The notes under the pieces: generated by a model
What the model saw: the letters and a program-made list of their open reading frames with translations, nothing else
Told to the model about the DNA's origin: nothing
The model's database searches: none
Made by a program: the position numbers and the translations under genes
Assembly (NCBI GenBank): GCA_028564705.1
Contig: JAPXFQ010001011.1
Coordinates: forward strand, 124,001-188,000
Origin: Apricaphanius iberus
Taxonomy: Eukaryota > Chordata > Actinopteri > Cyprinodontiformes > Aphaniidae
DNA length: 64,000 bases
Reading direction: 5' to 3'
Shown: piece by piece, positions 22,690 through 34,925 of the stretch
Layout of the letters: every line of letters starts with the position of its first letter
Numbering within the stretch: position 1 is the stretch's first letter

Positions 22690-23235
22690 CAGTACAGGCC
22701 AAAACTTTGGACACACCTTGTCATTCAGTGCATTTTCTTTCTTTTCATGACTATTTACATTGTAGATTCTCACTGCAGGCATCAAAACTATGAACGAACA
22801 CATGTGGAATTATGTAGTACTTTTACAATAAAATGTGAAATAACCTGGCCTCCAAAGTCACCGGACCTGAACCCAATCGAGATGATTTGGTGTGAGCTGA
22901 ACCGCAGAGTGAAGGCAAAAGGCCCAACAAGTACTAAGCATCTCTGGGAACTCCTTCAAGACTGTTGGAAAACCATTTCTGGTCACTACCTCTGGAAGCT
23001 CAAGAGAATGGAAAGCAGTAATCAGAGCAAAGGGTGGCTACTTTGAGGAATCTAAAATATAACACATGTATTCAGTTATTTCACCCTTTTTGTTTACGCA
23101 AGTACGTACAGTAATTCCATACATCATGTGTTCATTCATAGTTTTGACCTTAATTGAGAATCTACAATGTATTCATAAAAATAAAATAAAAACGCATTGA
23201 ATGAGAAGTTGTGTCCAAACTTTTGGTCTGTACTG
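22690..23235 (+). mobile_element. Internally deleted Tc1-like element
   Basis: Both ends carry CAGTACAGRCCAAAA-type inverted repeats about 45 bp long, flanked by TA on each side (22688-22689, 23236-23237), the Tc1/mariner target duplication. Inside, plus-strand frame 22842-23037 reads WPPKSPDLNPIEMIWCELNR and continues to QSKGWLL: the C-terminal part of a Tc1 transposase including the last catalytic acid (E of LNPIE). The N-terminal two thirds are deleted. 546 bp against about 1.3-1.6 kb for full elements. Confidence 0.88.
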
Positions 23236-23409
23236 TATATGAAGATTTAATTAGTTGAAAAATCAAGATTTTCCTTTTTTTCCCCCCCTCCATTTGACTG
23301 CCTAAAATTTCATTGCGTAGGGTGATGGCAATCCGCCCAGCACCTACCATCTTGTTGTAAAAGATACTTTACAGCTAGTTTTTAAATTGGACTTTGAAGT
23401 CAGGATGAT

Positions 23410-23790
23410 AGAAATAAGGCAAGGCAGATTTATTTGTATAGCACACTTTCAACACAAGGTAATTCAAGGTGCTTTACTTGATTTGGTGGTGAAGAAACAG
23501 ACTACGATAAAAGTATGAAAATTAAAAGCAGAGAAACAATAAAAGAAAATATTTAGCATTTGATTAAAAAAAAACAATTTAGGGGAAGCATAAAAAAAAC
23601 ATCTGTATTCGAATGTTACTCAAAAGCATCTCTAAACAGGATAGTTTTAATCTTTGATTTGAAAGAATCTAACGATTTGGCAGCTTTGGAGTCATCAGGA
23701 AGTGTTCCAGATTTGTGGGGTTAGAAACTGAAAGCTTCTTTGCCATTCTTAAAAGGGTTAGGGGCAAGGTTTTTGAATAAATAAATAAAT
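23410..23790 (+). repeat. LINE/SINE-tail type repeat, copy 1
   Basis: Contains tttatttgtatagcacactt and caaggtgctttac, the widespread fish retroelement tail, followed by a block shared with 55165-55470 (gataaaagtatgaaaattaa). Located in FARP2 intron 1. Confidence 0.6.
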
Positions 23791-25435
23791 TTGGTATGAA
23801 GAAAAAAAAAATACAAATTAAAAAAAAATCTGAAGTTTAATTTTTTATCCATATCACCAAGTCCTAGTCACACCCCTTACTAATTGGCTAATCAAAGAAA
23901 TGTAGTTATGTTATCTTTAAGTCTGAAAGTAAGTGATTTCCTCAGTTTGTACCCGACTTCTGCTAGCAGAAGGTGCCATCACTGCTGCGCGTTTCACACC
24001 CACCAGGGTAACGTTTCAAATAACTTTCACAAGTTATTTTCTACGATGGAATATCAATAAACTGTAAACAATAAAGTAATAATGTCCACCATCAGAATGT
24101 GACTTTTATTTAAGTTCAAGTTTAATTTACGGTCACAACTAGCCATTATTTCTTCTGATGAACTAGTCCAAACAAAGATAAGCAACAAAATAAATCAGAG
24201 CAGAGCAGTACACAAATTGTTGGTTTAATGATTTACAAGCACATTAAATTACACCTAAGATGAGAAAACGATAAGTGCATTTTTCTCCATAATTAATGCA
24301 AACTTAACTACTAAAGAAAAAGACGGAAATTACAATACGTGAGTACATAAAGTGCAAATTTGGTTTGGTTTAAAGGCACAGGATGGAACTATGAAGGTAA
24401 GAAATGGCAACAGAAAAGAGCAGCAGCCCCACTCTGACCTCTAACTCTAACCAGGATGAGCCCAGCCACAATATGAATGAAGTTAACTTGAGCGCAATGA
24501 AATGTTGAAATCAGTAATTATATTTTTGAGGTAATTATGTGTTGAAACAGTAAATAATTGTTTCAGTATTTCAAGTCATTTACTACAGCCCAACATAGTA
24601 TTAATGTAGTCACAGTGGCTCATCAAACAGACCCTGACTGGCTAACAGGCGCAGCCACACAACCTTGTCTTTGGCACAGTTGATCTACCCACTGACATTA
24701 ACTGATAAAATAGTTTTCAAGAAATGACTGAAATCATCAATACATATACACACATACTATAGCCTATGTATGTAGTTCAAGTAAATAGGTAATGACTGGT
24801 TTCCAAATCTGGGGCACATTTAGTCCTTGATATCAAAAATCATCTGAACAAAAATAAATGTTAATAAGCTGTAATACAAAACCTACGGGAAATTATACAC
24901 AGTTAAACCAAACCTCAGACTTGAGCATGTTTTATGACTACTTGTCACTAGAGTTAATAAAAATAAGTAGCAACAAGGAAAAAATAATTAATCTCAGCAA
25001 TTTAAGCACATGCGTACAAATGAAAATAGCTGTGGATGTGGTGCAGGTTTAAAGCTCTGCAGAAACCGCTGCCTGAACAAGAGAACGAAATGACGGCGTA
25101 TAGCGACTTTAAGACGCTGTGAGTGTGGGTGGGTTTTTTTGTGTGTGTTTTTTTCCCCCGATATGTTTATTTTGACTGGAGGACCCAACAAGGTCAGGAA
25201 GATACAAATATTGTTGTTACCGAGCTTTAACGCGAGGAACTGAAGATAAACTGCGCCCAAAACGCAAAACCCGAGCGTTGAGAGAAGTTTGATACACTGT
25301 AATACAACTACACAGAAGAGTGGCGACGCGAACTTAAATCCTCAGGCTTACGGTTAGTTTCCCTAAATTAAATTTACCCGTGATAATTATTTTTTTTTTT
25401 TTAAAACAAAGCACAAACGCTGGAGTTGAACTTAC
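23791..25435. other. FARP2 intron 1, distal part, no feature recognised
   Basis: AT-rich sequence between a poly-A/T region and the putative exon 1 donor. No exon or repeat ends were recognised. Confidence 0.45.
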
Positions 25436-25500
25436 CGTATTTTGATACAAATGATACAAAAAGGTTAAAACTTTGTAACACCGCTGAGGACACCGCTCCA
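25436..25500 (-). other. FARP2: Putative FARP2 non-coding exon 1
   Basis: A strong donor (ATACG|GTAAGTTC on the minus strand) ends a candidate exon at 25436, just downstream of two CCAAT boxes. It would splice to the acceptor at 20182. The upstream boundary is a guess; the transcription start cannot be read from sequence. No coding potential in frame with exon 2. Confidence 0.5.
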
Positions 25501-25549
25501 CTCCATGGTCGTCGTCGCCTGAACCAGAGCACACTCACGCTGCTCTGTC

Positions 25550-25583
25550 ATTGGCTAAACCGTCGCGTTCGTCCCGTCATTGG
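25550..25583 (-). promoter_or_regulatory. Twin CCAAT boxes of the FARP2 promoter
   Basis: ATTGGC occurs at 25550-25555 and 25579-25584 on the plus strand, i.e. two GCCAAT boxes on the minus strand 29 bp apart, in the most CG-rich stretch of the left half. NF-Y sites in pairs at this spacing are common in TATA-less promoters. No TATA box is seen. Confidence 0.6.
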
Positions 25584-25980
25584 CTCAGATGTGGCCGAGG
25601 GTTTGTGGGCAGTGGGACTGAGAAGATTTACCTTCCATAACTTTAAATAGCTCGTATGGACGGGGAAGGGACGAATTATGTCTCGCTGAAAAGCTTGCTG
25701 TATTTTATTTTCTCCTGGGGCCTTAACGAAACAAACAGACAGACAAAAAAACGTTTGGGCTGCGGCAGGGTAGCCTATTCTCACTGGAGTCTCGGAGCCG
25801 ATAATTCTTCAAAGTAGTTGCCCTCAGATTTCACTCACAAAATAAAGCTACCAATCCTCTAGTTTGTATCAGTTTGATCTAAATCATTCCATATAAATAT
25901 TTACTTATCTATTTGAATCCATAATGTTCTGTTAGTCTAATTTAGCTCTGTCTCTTAAGAAGTGTTGTCACTGCTTTGAA

Positions 25981-25983
25981 AAA

Positions 25984-26014
<31 letters not shown>

Positions 26015-26015
26015 T
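25981..26015. repeat. A-run and (AT)n microsatellite
   Basis: Poly-A followed by alternating TA, about 35 bp. Confidence 0.95.
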
Positions 26016-28520
26016 CCAATAGTGTGGAAAATGTGTTTTAACATGTTGTAATTGAGCTCCCCCTGCTGGCCTTTTTAAAATAAATAAACAACTTTCAGCC
26101 TTTTTTCAATTAATTAAATTGAATGATTATACTGCAATTTTCTGTGTAAACAAATATCTTTTTAGACATGATTTTAGTCTAAACATTATTTTTGAGTTTT
26201 TTTATTAGATAGCCATAGAAACTTTACTCTTAACGTTAGACCTAAAACTGTTCTTTTACAAAGAGAGCAGACTTTGCTCATACTTCAAATTTTAGACAAC
26301 TTGAATTCACTCAGTATTTGATGTGCTATGGAAGACATTTAAAGTGTAAACGTTATATCAATAGTCCTATTCTTCTTATTTTTACTTATTTTGTCTGGTT
26401 GGGTGGGTGTGGGGGGGGATCTGTTCATGAACAGATCAATGAGAATGAACTCATGTTTTTGTTAACTGGTAAATATGATTAGTTACGGACCATATGAAAG
26501 GAGATGAAAAGATTATGCTTCGGACTCATATAACTATTTGTTATCTGTGAAGGTGGCCTTGAATATCTCCAACATACTGTACTTTCTGCTGTAAGATTCA
26601 ATAGGTGGCAGGTGGGGACCACCTTTGCGGAGGTCTGCACTCTCCAAGTGCTTTTCTAGTTTTAGTGTATGTGAATGAATTTCAATCTACAATGCTATTA
26701 AAAGCTTATCATCTAATGAGAAACTAAATGAAAAAATACTAAATTGTTGCCCCCTGCTGTAAAAAGCAGCTGCAAGGTGCATTGGAGAAACAGCGCCCTC
26801 TAGTGTCACAATACATAATGATAGAAGAGTTAGGTGTCACACTCTAAAAAGTAATTCAGGGCGCCTTTAGTCTTAACTCGAATATATAAATTGTTATGAA
26901 ACTAAAGTTTGTAAAAGCTGTTAGAATTTTTAAACTTAATTGTTACTTTATTGAGCTCTGGTGACACAAAAGGTATGCCTTTTGATTCAATATATAATCA
27001 TGACTTGTCTGAATTTAACATTTTAAGTTAATCAAAAAACAACTTTGTTTTAAGTTATATTGACTTAAAATACAACGTGATTATGCGTAAGCAGCCCACA
27101 GTTTCCCTCTTCCACTCAAAAAAAGAAAGTCCAGAAAAATCCAGCTCACCCAGTGTTGTGTTGATTGGAAAGTAGTTTACAGAAAGCAGGGCTGTTGTTA
27201 TGGAGGAGTTGACAACAACGTTACTGTGGTGCCATGGTTCGGAACAATGTATTGTCTTAAAATATTGAAAAGATGGCTAATGTTTTTAGCCACGAGGCTA
27301 AGGTGAATTGCTTGCTAACCGCATTCACTCATTTCTGTCTGTCAGCAACAAAAAGTACCAGCGGTTATTTGTTTTGCACACAAGTATTTAGATGTGTTTT
27401 GCACAATTTGTTTTCGGATCAACTGGGGCAAAACTGTAAATGTAAGATTTTTTAAAGTATAAATCAAATAATGCAATTTGTGCATCGTACTTCAGAAATT
27501 GAAAAGGGTTAACTGTTGTTTTGTATCTGTGTATCAGTTGTTACGAAACTGCTAATAAATAGGCATAAAGGTCTATTTTTCCACATTACACTTCCAATTT
27601 ACGTTATAATCCGTTTTGAATATTGTGGATATACAATGTTAGTCTTTCAATGAACACGTAACGGGAACATCATTGAAAAGAGACCAAAATAAAGGTCACT
27701 ATGGCCACAAAACCTTAAAAAAAAAATAGAAAGAAAAGAACAGATGGGGCACGGTTGTATGCCCCAAAGATTTATGGGTAAAGTGTTTGTGTTCATTTAG
27801 ATAGCTGTCTGCAAGGAGGGCAGCTTAATCATTTTCTGTGGTTATTTTATTTCTGATGGTGTCACATTAATTTTTTTCCATGCTCCTAACTACCAAAATA
27901 TCCCAATTTATGCCTGAATAGTTTTTGGCTTTATCCTTAATTTTTTACTTTAACCTCTCAGTTACAAGGTACATATACTTTTAAGTCAAAATCATTTTAA
28001 TAAAATTAACTGTTTTACAAATTTGTCATGCTCAACTTAATTACTTGCATTCATTTTGACAATTATTAAGTTCATGTTACTTAGAAATGTGCTTGATCGT
28101 GACCAAAAAAATACTTCACCATACTTGAAATGCCATGTTAGATCAACTTAAATACTTGCGTTCATGTTGACAATTATTAAGTTCATGCTACTTAGAAATG
28201 TGTGTTATTATGACCAAAAAGCTACTTCACCGTACTCAAAACATTGCTTTGAATTAACATCATTCTGCCAGCAGTTGGCTTAATTTAAAAATTCTAGTGG
28301 AAAACGTTGACATAGTTTTTTTTGTTGTCCCAATTTTTTATTTTTTAGAGTCCAGATTGTAGAATAAAAAATATGTTGTTTTCCAGACAAACATGAAAAA
28401 CGTTGGAGTTATCTTTTATAATCCATTGACCTTGGATTGTCCTCTTAAATTAAATAAAATCAGATTTTTTTACACCTAAAGCTTTTTTCAAAATTTTAAA
28501 CTCATGGTGTTAAAAGCTGA
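26016..28520. other. Intergenic, AT-rich, no gene recognised
   Basis: Lies between the FARP2 promoter and the HDLBP promoter. Repetitive-looking AT-rich blocks occur (e.g. around 26840-27070) along with a 111-bp tandem duplication (listed separately). No septin or other exon was recognised. Confidence 0.45.
28032..28253. repeat. Tandem duplication, two 111-bp units
   Basis: Unit 1 (28032-28142) and unit 2 (28143-28253) both run tcaacttaa ... ttgacaattattaagttcat ... acttagaaatgtg ... tacttcacc. They differ at scattered positions. Confidence 0.85.
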
Positions 28521-28547
28521 TTATATATATATATATATATATATATA
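28521..28547. repeat. (AT)n microsatellite
   Basis: About 13 alternating TA units. Confidence 0.95.
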
Positions 28548-28701
28548 AATTCACGGCACTGAGACCTGCTGAAAGAAGATTAATCAAAAGAAAACATAAT
28601 ATCATTAGGACAACTAAATGGATAATTAACATCTTACAATACCATAAAAATTTAAAATGTAAAGAAAGGACTGTTGAACAATAGCTAGAGTAGATATAGT
28701 A

Positions 28702-29581
28702 CACTGTAAAATCTAATAGTTATCATGACTACCAGTACTAATATAAGCAACTAAACAGATTTTGTAAATTAAAACGTAATTAGATATAAAAAATGTACAT
28801 CTTACTACTTATTCTGAGTGACATGGCATAAGTTACCACTATGTGGCAGTTTATTTTAATTCAACTTGACAATATCTTAATTTATTGTCGCTCAGGGTTC
28901 AAGTTTTAGTTAAAGCATGTACCCCGAAAACGATCAGAGTTACCAAATGATCATATTTCCCAGGGTGCTTAGTGGTATGTTTTTGAAACCATGAGTGACT
29001 TGGAAGTCTGTTAAATTGAGGTACTGTTGCGTGATCATGGACTTGCTCTTGATTTTAAACCAGCAGTTATTATATCTGTGCTGTAATTTTGAGGTAAATT
29101 TTTCCTCACTTGCTGTAGGTTGTGTGTACTATGAACAGCACCAACAGAAAATAGGAATCACTCTGTTTTAGTTAAAATTGGAGTTTGAACTAAACTTGTG
29201 TACATTAACCTTGTAAAGTACTGTTGATTTAATAATCGGGATGAAAATTATGTCAGTAATTGTCAGTAACTAAAATATTTAAATAGCAATTAATAAAATA
29301 CTTTAATGGTGAAATAAACAATATTAATTACACTGGAATCAAGCTGAAAAGTAGAACTAAATAATAAATACAATTTTTAAAATAATAAAATTCTTAAGCT
29401 AAGTACGTTGTACTGATTTGTCTTAGTGATAATAACTTGCATGTAAGTTCATTTAACTTTCTATACATTAGTGGCTCCAACACATAATTACCTCGTAACC
29501 TAATATAGTATTTATTATTTTAAGTGCAATCGGTTTGCATGCTTTTTTTAAAGTAAATGTAACTAATCAGATTTTACAGTG
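28702..29581. mobile_element. MITE with CACTGTAAAATCT ends
   Basis: Left CACTGTAAAATCTAATAGTT and right (reverse complement) CACTGTAAAATCTGATTAGT are inverted repeats, each preceded by TA outside the element. 880 bp, AT-rich, no coding content. CACTGTAAAA-ended elements are frequent in fish; the superfamily is left open. Confidence 0.65.
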
Positions 29582-31079
29582 TACATGTAGAATGTGCACG
29601 TAGGACCTCATTTGAAAACATAAATATCTGTTTCCCCAAAAAGTAGAATCTGCATACAAATGTTAAAATGTTATGTGATTATTAAAATTTGCGTTGTGAA
29701 TCGGACGCTGAGATAACTAAAATCTTAAGCTCAAGCCTAGTGTATATCTAGAGACTTTTTTTTAACTGCATCTCCTCTTGCAGTCCGAGATCCTTTAGAG
29801 ATGGTGAATCCTTTAGAGCAGCGGCAACTCAGGAAGCCCAACGCGTTGCCCTTGTCCTTCTCCTGTTGATTTGGAAACGGCTGAAAGTTCATTTATTCAG
29901 ACTGGCTTTTAAGAAGTTTATGGCTGTCTGTTGTTTCATGTTTTTATTTTCAGGTCTATTATATGGAATCTTTTGGTTTTTCAAGCTGTGCTTTAATTTC
30001 TGAAGCCACAAACATTTTCATAGAGATCATAAATATGGCAAGAAAATGATTATATAACACATAAAACTAAAATTAAGCCAAATCTAACATGCTATCCGAT
30101 AGCCACAAAAAGCAAACAAAAGCTGCCTAAAACATACACAATATCTGGCTGTGGAAGAGGACAGTACAAAAAATAAAGGGTAGGAAAACAGTATACTAAC
30201 AGAGGTACCTGGAATATTGTGAAAACATTCCGTATTTATATCTGTAATTTCAGGAACTGAAACTCAATTATTCTAGGGTTTCTGTGAGGGTAAGCCGCAA
30301 AATGTCATTATATTTATAGAAAATTGAGATGCAAGTGTCAAAAACCCAGAACAGTGGTCCAGAAGCACTGTGTCGATGCTTGATCCGTCTGGGCAGAGTC
30401 ACATCATCTGTGATGTCTGAAGATTCGTTCGGTACGTCAATGCTTTGGTACCCGAGTTCAAAAAGACCTGAAGCACTCGCTCAATCTGTGATGTGGGTTT
30501 TGGAGGTGACTAGGTACTATAGGATAGTTTATTCATCAATTGATAAGAAGGTTGATTCAAATTGGTGTTCATACTGAATTTCACATAGATGTCATCCAAG
30601 AGGACTGTTAGACAGCTTCACGTAATGAATCGTTTTTGGTTACAAGCTTCGGTGTTTCCGGAAAGGTCATTTAGCCAACACCAGCTAACGACCTCCAAAC
30701 TTCATGTGTCTGATTAGCTCAAAGACAGCACATATAAAGCCTCAGTTAATGGATCTCCATGTCACCAAGGTGTACATTGTGTATTAGTAATATGTGGATT
30801 TATAATACAAAAATTAAAAGAGTAAAAATTAAATTCCTTCATTTGACCTTAGACAATAAAATCTCTTAAAACCAGATGTGAAACATGTTTGGACTGGAGA
30901 AAAACTATAATTTTATTATTAATTATTATTCATTTTCATTATGCTGTACAGTGATTTTGCTGTATTTCAGCTACTATGTGTAGAGTTGTGATGAAATACA
31001 TACAAAAGTATGTAAACAGCAAATATAATGCAGAAAGGGCCTTCAAATTAATAAACAACACGGAATATAGAGATCATAT
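29582..31079. other. Intergenic, no feature recognised
   Basis: A single 82-codon plus-strand open frame (30329-30577) has no recognisable homology and no splice context. Confidence 0.4.
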
Positions 31080-31770
31080 AGGTCAGTTTTTGTGATTCAA
31101 CGATAAAAAAGAGACGTGGCAAAAATGGTATCCACCATAGAGTCCCAAGGTGGAAGAACTCCTGACCCAAAACCGGAAGGCCCAATTCACCAAATATATC
31201 TTAATTAGTGCTGTGTTGAAAAAAAAAAGATTCATAATCAATTTATATAAAAACTCTAAGAATCAAATTGATTCACAAGTCCAAAAAAATCGTTTCAAAT
31301 GTTCAACATTGTCTGCCCTTTTTTAAAGCTAAAATAGGAAGTCAAGACAGCCATTTTAAGGCTAAGGTCTGAAAGGGTTAATACAGTTTTCCCCGGTGAA
31401 CAGTTACACACCCAGCCTTGTTTTGTTGCATTACAGCCATATAATTAAGGTAACAGCAAAAAAAAAATGTTTTATAGCAATGACCCATATCAGTATTGAA
31501 TCAGAACAGATTGGATTGGATTGTTATAATCCATTCAAGCTCTTGAGAATTGGAATCGAATCGATTCTTGAAATCTGAATTGATACCCAGCCCTACTCTT
31601 AATGATCCCCCAGACTTAACGAGAGAGAGATTTTTGACGTGTGTGCAACCGTTCCATCTGGCACAAAACTATTAACATTTTAGAAAAAGACCAAAATCTT
31701 GACAGAGTGATGGTCTGGGCCACTTTGCTTCTTCAGGAGGGGCATAAACATGAAGTCTACTTTCCCATAG
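31080..31770 (+). pseudogene. Tc1-like relic split by a hAT-like insertion
   Basis: The two halves, 31080-31205 and 31596-31770, show ordered remnants of fish Tc1-type transposon DNA: gtggcaaaaatggtatccac and agtcccaaggtggaag before the break, aatgatcccccagactt, ccatctggcacaaaac and gatggtctgggcc after it. They join at the octamer tcttaat that is duplicated around the insertion. Heavily decayed. Confidence 0.65.
31206..31595. mobile_element. hAT-like MITE (family 1, copy 1), nested in a Tc1 relic
   Basis: Starts TAGTGCTGTGTTGAAAAAAA and ends ATTGATACCCAGCCCTA. Flanking octamers atcttaat (31198-31205) and ctcttaat (31596-31603) match at 7 of 8. 390 bp. Rich in AATCGATTC-like motifs. Same family as 36036-36421, opposite orientation. 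Confidence 0.8.
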
Positions 31771-31779
31771 AAAAGTAAG

Positions 31780-32142
31780 AATTGCACCTATACCGATACT
31801 GGTATCAGGTATCAGGGCCGATACCTTGCTAATGTACTACTATAATACTATTTAATTCTACTTAATACTTATTATACGTAAAATGTGGAAACTGTATTAA
31901 TTCCACAGAATTTATTATTTTTCACATGAAACTTTAGTTTTTTGGTTGTTTCTATTTTATTATCCTATTCACCATCATTTGTTGTGACGACTACAGAAGA
32001 AAATAAAACCTGCTTTCCAATTCATTGTTTTTTTATGTGTGGTAGAAGTATCGGCCTTGGTACTAGGTATCGGCAACTATTCAGTTACAAGTATGGGTAT
32101 CATATCGGTTTTTAAAAGGTGGTATCATTGCATCTCTAGTAA
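31780..32142. mobile_element. hAT-like MITE rich in CGATACC motifs
   Basis: The left part reads ataccgatactggtatcagg and the right part atcggtttttaaaaggtggt ending in a GCATCTCTA terminus; both ends carry repeated GATACC/GGTATC motifs in opposite orientation. The left terminus is poorly preserved, so the start is approximate. Confidence 0.55.
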
Positions 32143-33680
32143 GGATACAGACAAGATTCGGTCTTAAATGTTACTGAAATTATGTTGCATAACCTTAAAC
32201 TGGTCAGTCATGCACTAAAACCCTCCAATTTTTCTGAATTAAAACAATTTGCAAAGAAGTGCAGACTGAAGTTTCTTCATAGCAAAATAAAAGTCATTGC
32301 TGTTATTGCAAATGCTTGATGGCAATATGTGGCGCAAAGAGTTATTAGTTTAGTAGGGTAAAATTTCTTCTCTCACAGGTCAGGGTTTGTTTAAATAGTT
32401 TTGAAAACTGCTTCTTTTTGTAATGATGGAGATTGTCTTTATCTGATATTAAAACAACTATTTGATTATCTGAAACATTTAAGTGTAACAAAAAACAAAA
32501 AAATACAAAAATCTTTAGAGGAAAAATTCTTGTCGTGTTTTTTTTTTCACCATCTCCATAGCAATGTAAATCTAGGTTGAACTGGCAGTGATGGAAGTGA
32601 AAACCGGTAGTCGAACCAAAACGTTTTTTTTATTTTATTTATACCCCACAAAAGAAACACAATTTGTTGATCTTTTTAAATTTATAAAAATTACTTAAAA
32701 TTACTACAGTTTTCCAACTTTTCAATAAACCCTTTTCCAATAATTTCATTGAAAAAATTTGATGATGTACATTTTGATGTTTTTTCTTCCATATTCTTTT
32801 CTAATCAGAACTAAAAAGCTCTAAAATTAATCAGCAAACATCACGTGTTGATCTGAGATGCTGTATTACTGCTTTCACTAGTTAAATCTTTACAAAACCA
32901 CAATTTTAAAAGCTAAATTTAACATTTTGGACCTGATAATTATTTCTGATGGCCATGAAGTGAAGTCCCAGCATGCATCAGGAGTGCCTGGCCAGCAGCA
33001 AAGACGTGTGTCTGTTTGAGTTGCATCTCAATATCCCTGTAATTTTACCAGCCCTCCTTTGTCTTGTCATCTTTAAAGATGATCAAATGCTGGGTCTCTA
33101 ATTGAGCGTAGTTATATACTTTTTTGGTCCTTGATATTCTTTCTGACTAAATGTTTAGCTCATATTTCCTAGTTTTAGGTTTCAAATATCCAGATTTTTC
33201 TTGCTGCTTATGATTATTCAAATAAAGATGACATCTAATGGGCTGACATAATAGAGAAAGGGTCACTGACGTGGCCGTCTACATGCTATCCTTTGATCTG
33301 CAGTCATTATCCTCAGTGAGACCAGGACTTGCTCACAAGTCTGCTTGTAATGAAGTTAGTCTGATAGATGATCCTGTAGCATGAGACTGGCGGATGTGGG
33401 GTTCCTTTATGAACACCTTAATAAGAGGGAATGTGATGCAAATAACAAAAAGTATTCTGTTGCTACATGTATTATTATCTGTTCAGCACATTATATTAAA
33501 GATATGAACATGAGTATTATCTATTTTTCTTAGTGCACACAAAATCCCACCTCCCTTCCCAGCAGTGAAAAACTAAAGATCTTTAAAGCACTTAAAGCAA
33601 TTTTAGTAAGCAAATTTCATAAAGATAAAGAGGAAGACTAAATAAAAAAAATCCAGTAAAGATGCTGCAAAAAAAAAAAA
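32143..33680. other. Intergenic, no feature recognised
   Basis: AT-rich. No protein remnant, RNA gene or clear repeat ends. Confidence 0.4.
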
Positions 33681-33682
33681 AT

Positions 33683-34060
33683 AGTATTCATACCCTTCAT
33701 AAACGCTTTCTCATTTTGTCATGTTACAATTATATTATTTTATGAGATAAAGCAACACAAAGGAATGTATACTTGTGAAATTTATTGTAAATTTCTTTTT
33801 TTTTCTTTTTTTTTTTAAACTGAAAAATCAGACACACATTCACATTTACTCATTTCTTGTAGAACTACCCATTGTTACAGCTACAAATATGTTTCTCCCT
33901 ACACACAGCAGTCTGACCAAACCATGCTCATCCACATGGTTCCCCCGACATGCCTAATGTCAAACTTTAAAGAGGACTTCTCATGAATATATTTAACTAC
34001 AGCTTTTTTCCCCCTACTATTCCACACAGGTCAGATTTTTTAAATGCGTACTCTTCTTCA
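33683..34060 (+). repeat. Tc1-like element 5' end fragment
   Basis: The sequence from 33683 (agtattcataccctt, tcattttgtcatgttaca, and an acacaaag block) is the typical start of one fish Tc1-like family, also seen in reverse at 5357. No readable transposase follows. The right limit is uncertain. Confidence 0.5.
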
Positions 34061-34925
34061 AAATAAAAATGTGTTATTTTATTTTCCTTCCTCTCCACTC
34101 TTATACACTACTTTATTTCGGTGTATCAAATGAAAGCCAAGTAAAATATATTCAGATTTGTAGTGAAAATGTGACGAAAGAGGAATGAATAATCTTGCAA
34201 GTACCGTATGAAAAGTACAAGCTGTTCCACTGAGAGGAAAGTGTAGAACACTACATGCTTCACAGGTAACTAGCACACTACAAGATCTCATGCTTGATTC
34301 CACATCATTTTGGGTTTAAAAATCTTCACTATAATTTAAATATCAAAAAGTGTTTGGTGGGAACACCATTAGTTTTGTGTTTGTTTTTAAACCATTTTTT
34401 TTAAAATCTGTTTTTAATTTTGCTTGCTCTGGTTCACCAAGCAGCCAGTTTTTCAGTTTTCAGTTTCTTAACTTATTCTGTCATCTGTATTTGTTCACAA
34501 AACCTCATGTGGTTCTCCAGATGGTACTTTGAATACTTTCTGTTCTGATTTACAAGAGAAAAAGCTACTGCAGTTTCTTACTTTTGAACACAGCAACATT
34601 ATTAAATTGTAAAAAAAACAAAACATCATCCACTGTCTTGAAAGCATTTTCTCTTTATTTTTTTGTATGAAATGCATTTTTACCCGATTTGTTTTCCTTG
34701 TTATATTTTAGGTAGCTTTAATTCCAAGCTAGAAGCATTTTAATGTCCTTTAGATGCATTCTCTGCTTGAAAGGATCAGTTAGCTTCATTTTCATATTAT
34801 TTGGAAGCTGCTGATAAAATCCTGTGGCAGCTGGGCACCATCACCTTACCTACAAATATACAGAATTTATTCAGCATCCATGAGGGGGTTTATAATTTAA
34901 GAGGAAATTTTTAATTTAATATTCC

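Larger units (their letters stand above)
564..25500 (-). other. FARP2: FARP2 gene, 5' part (gene-level entry)
   Basis: FARP2 is a membrane-associated guanine nucleotide exchange factor with an N-terminal FERM domain, a central DH (RhoGEF) domain and two PH domains; it acts on Rac/Cdc42-type GTPases at cell contacts and in neurons (family knowledge). Here the reading runs on the minus strand: probable non-coding exon 1 (ending at 25436), exon 2 with the start codon (20159 down to 19959), exon 3 (5512-5408), exon 4 (760-718) and exon 5 (642-564). Joined, they give 142 residues in one open frame. Segments such as MGEIEGSYRPLQTPGTRLGA, SDYFGLEFQN, VWLEPTKPIARQVRR and KFFPPDPGQLQEEYTR are characteristic of the FARP N-terminus and first FERM lobe. 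MGEIEG and STLEPGQ favour FARP2 over FARP1. HDLBP next door supports FARP2. The upper boundary is approximate because the transcription start is not known. DH, PH and most of FERM lie outside the window. Confidence 0.92.

Noticed and set aside
30329..30577. 82-codon plus-strand frame in the intergenic region as a possible gene
   Set aside because: No recognisable domain, no splice or promoter context, and of a length expected by chance in 64 kb.
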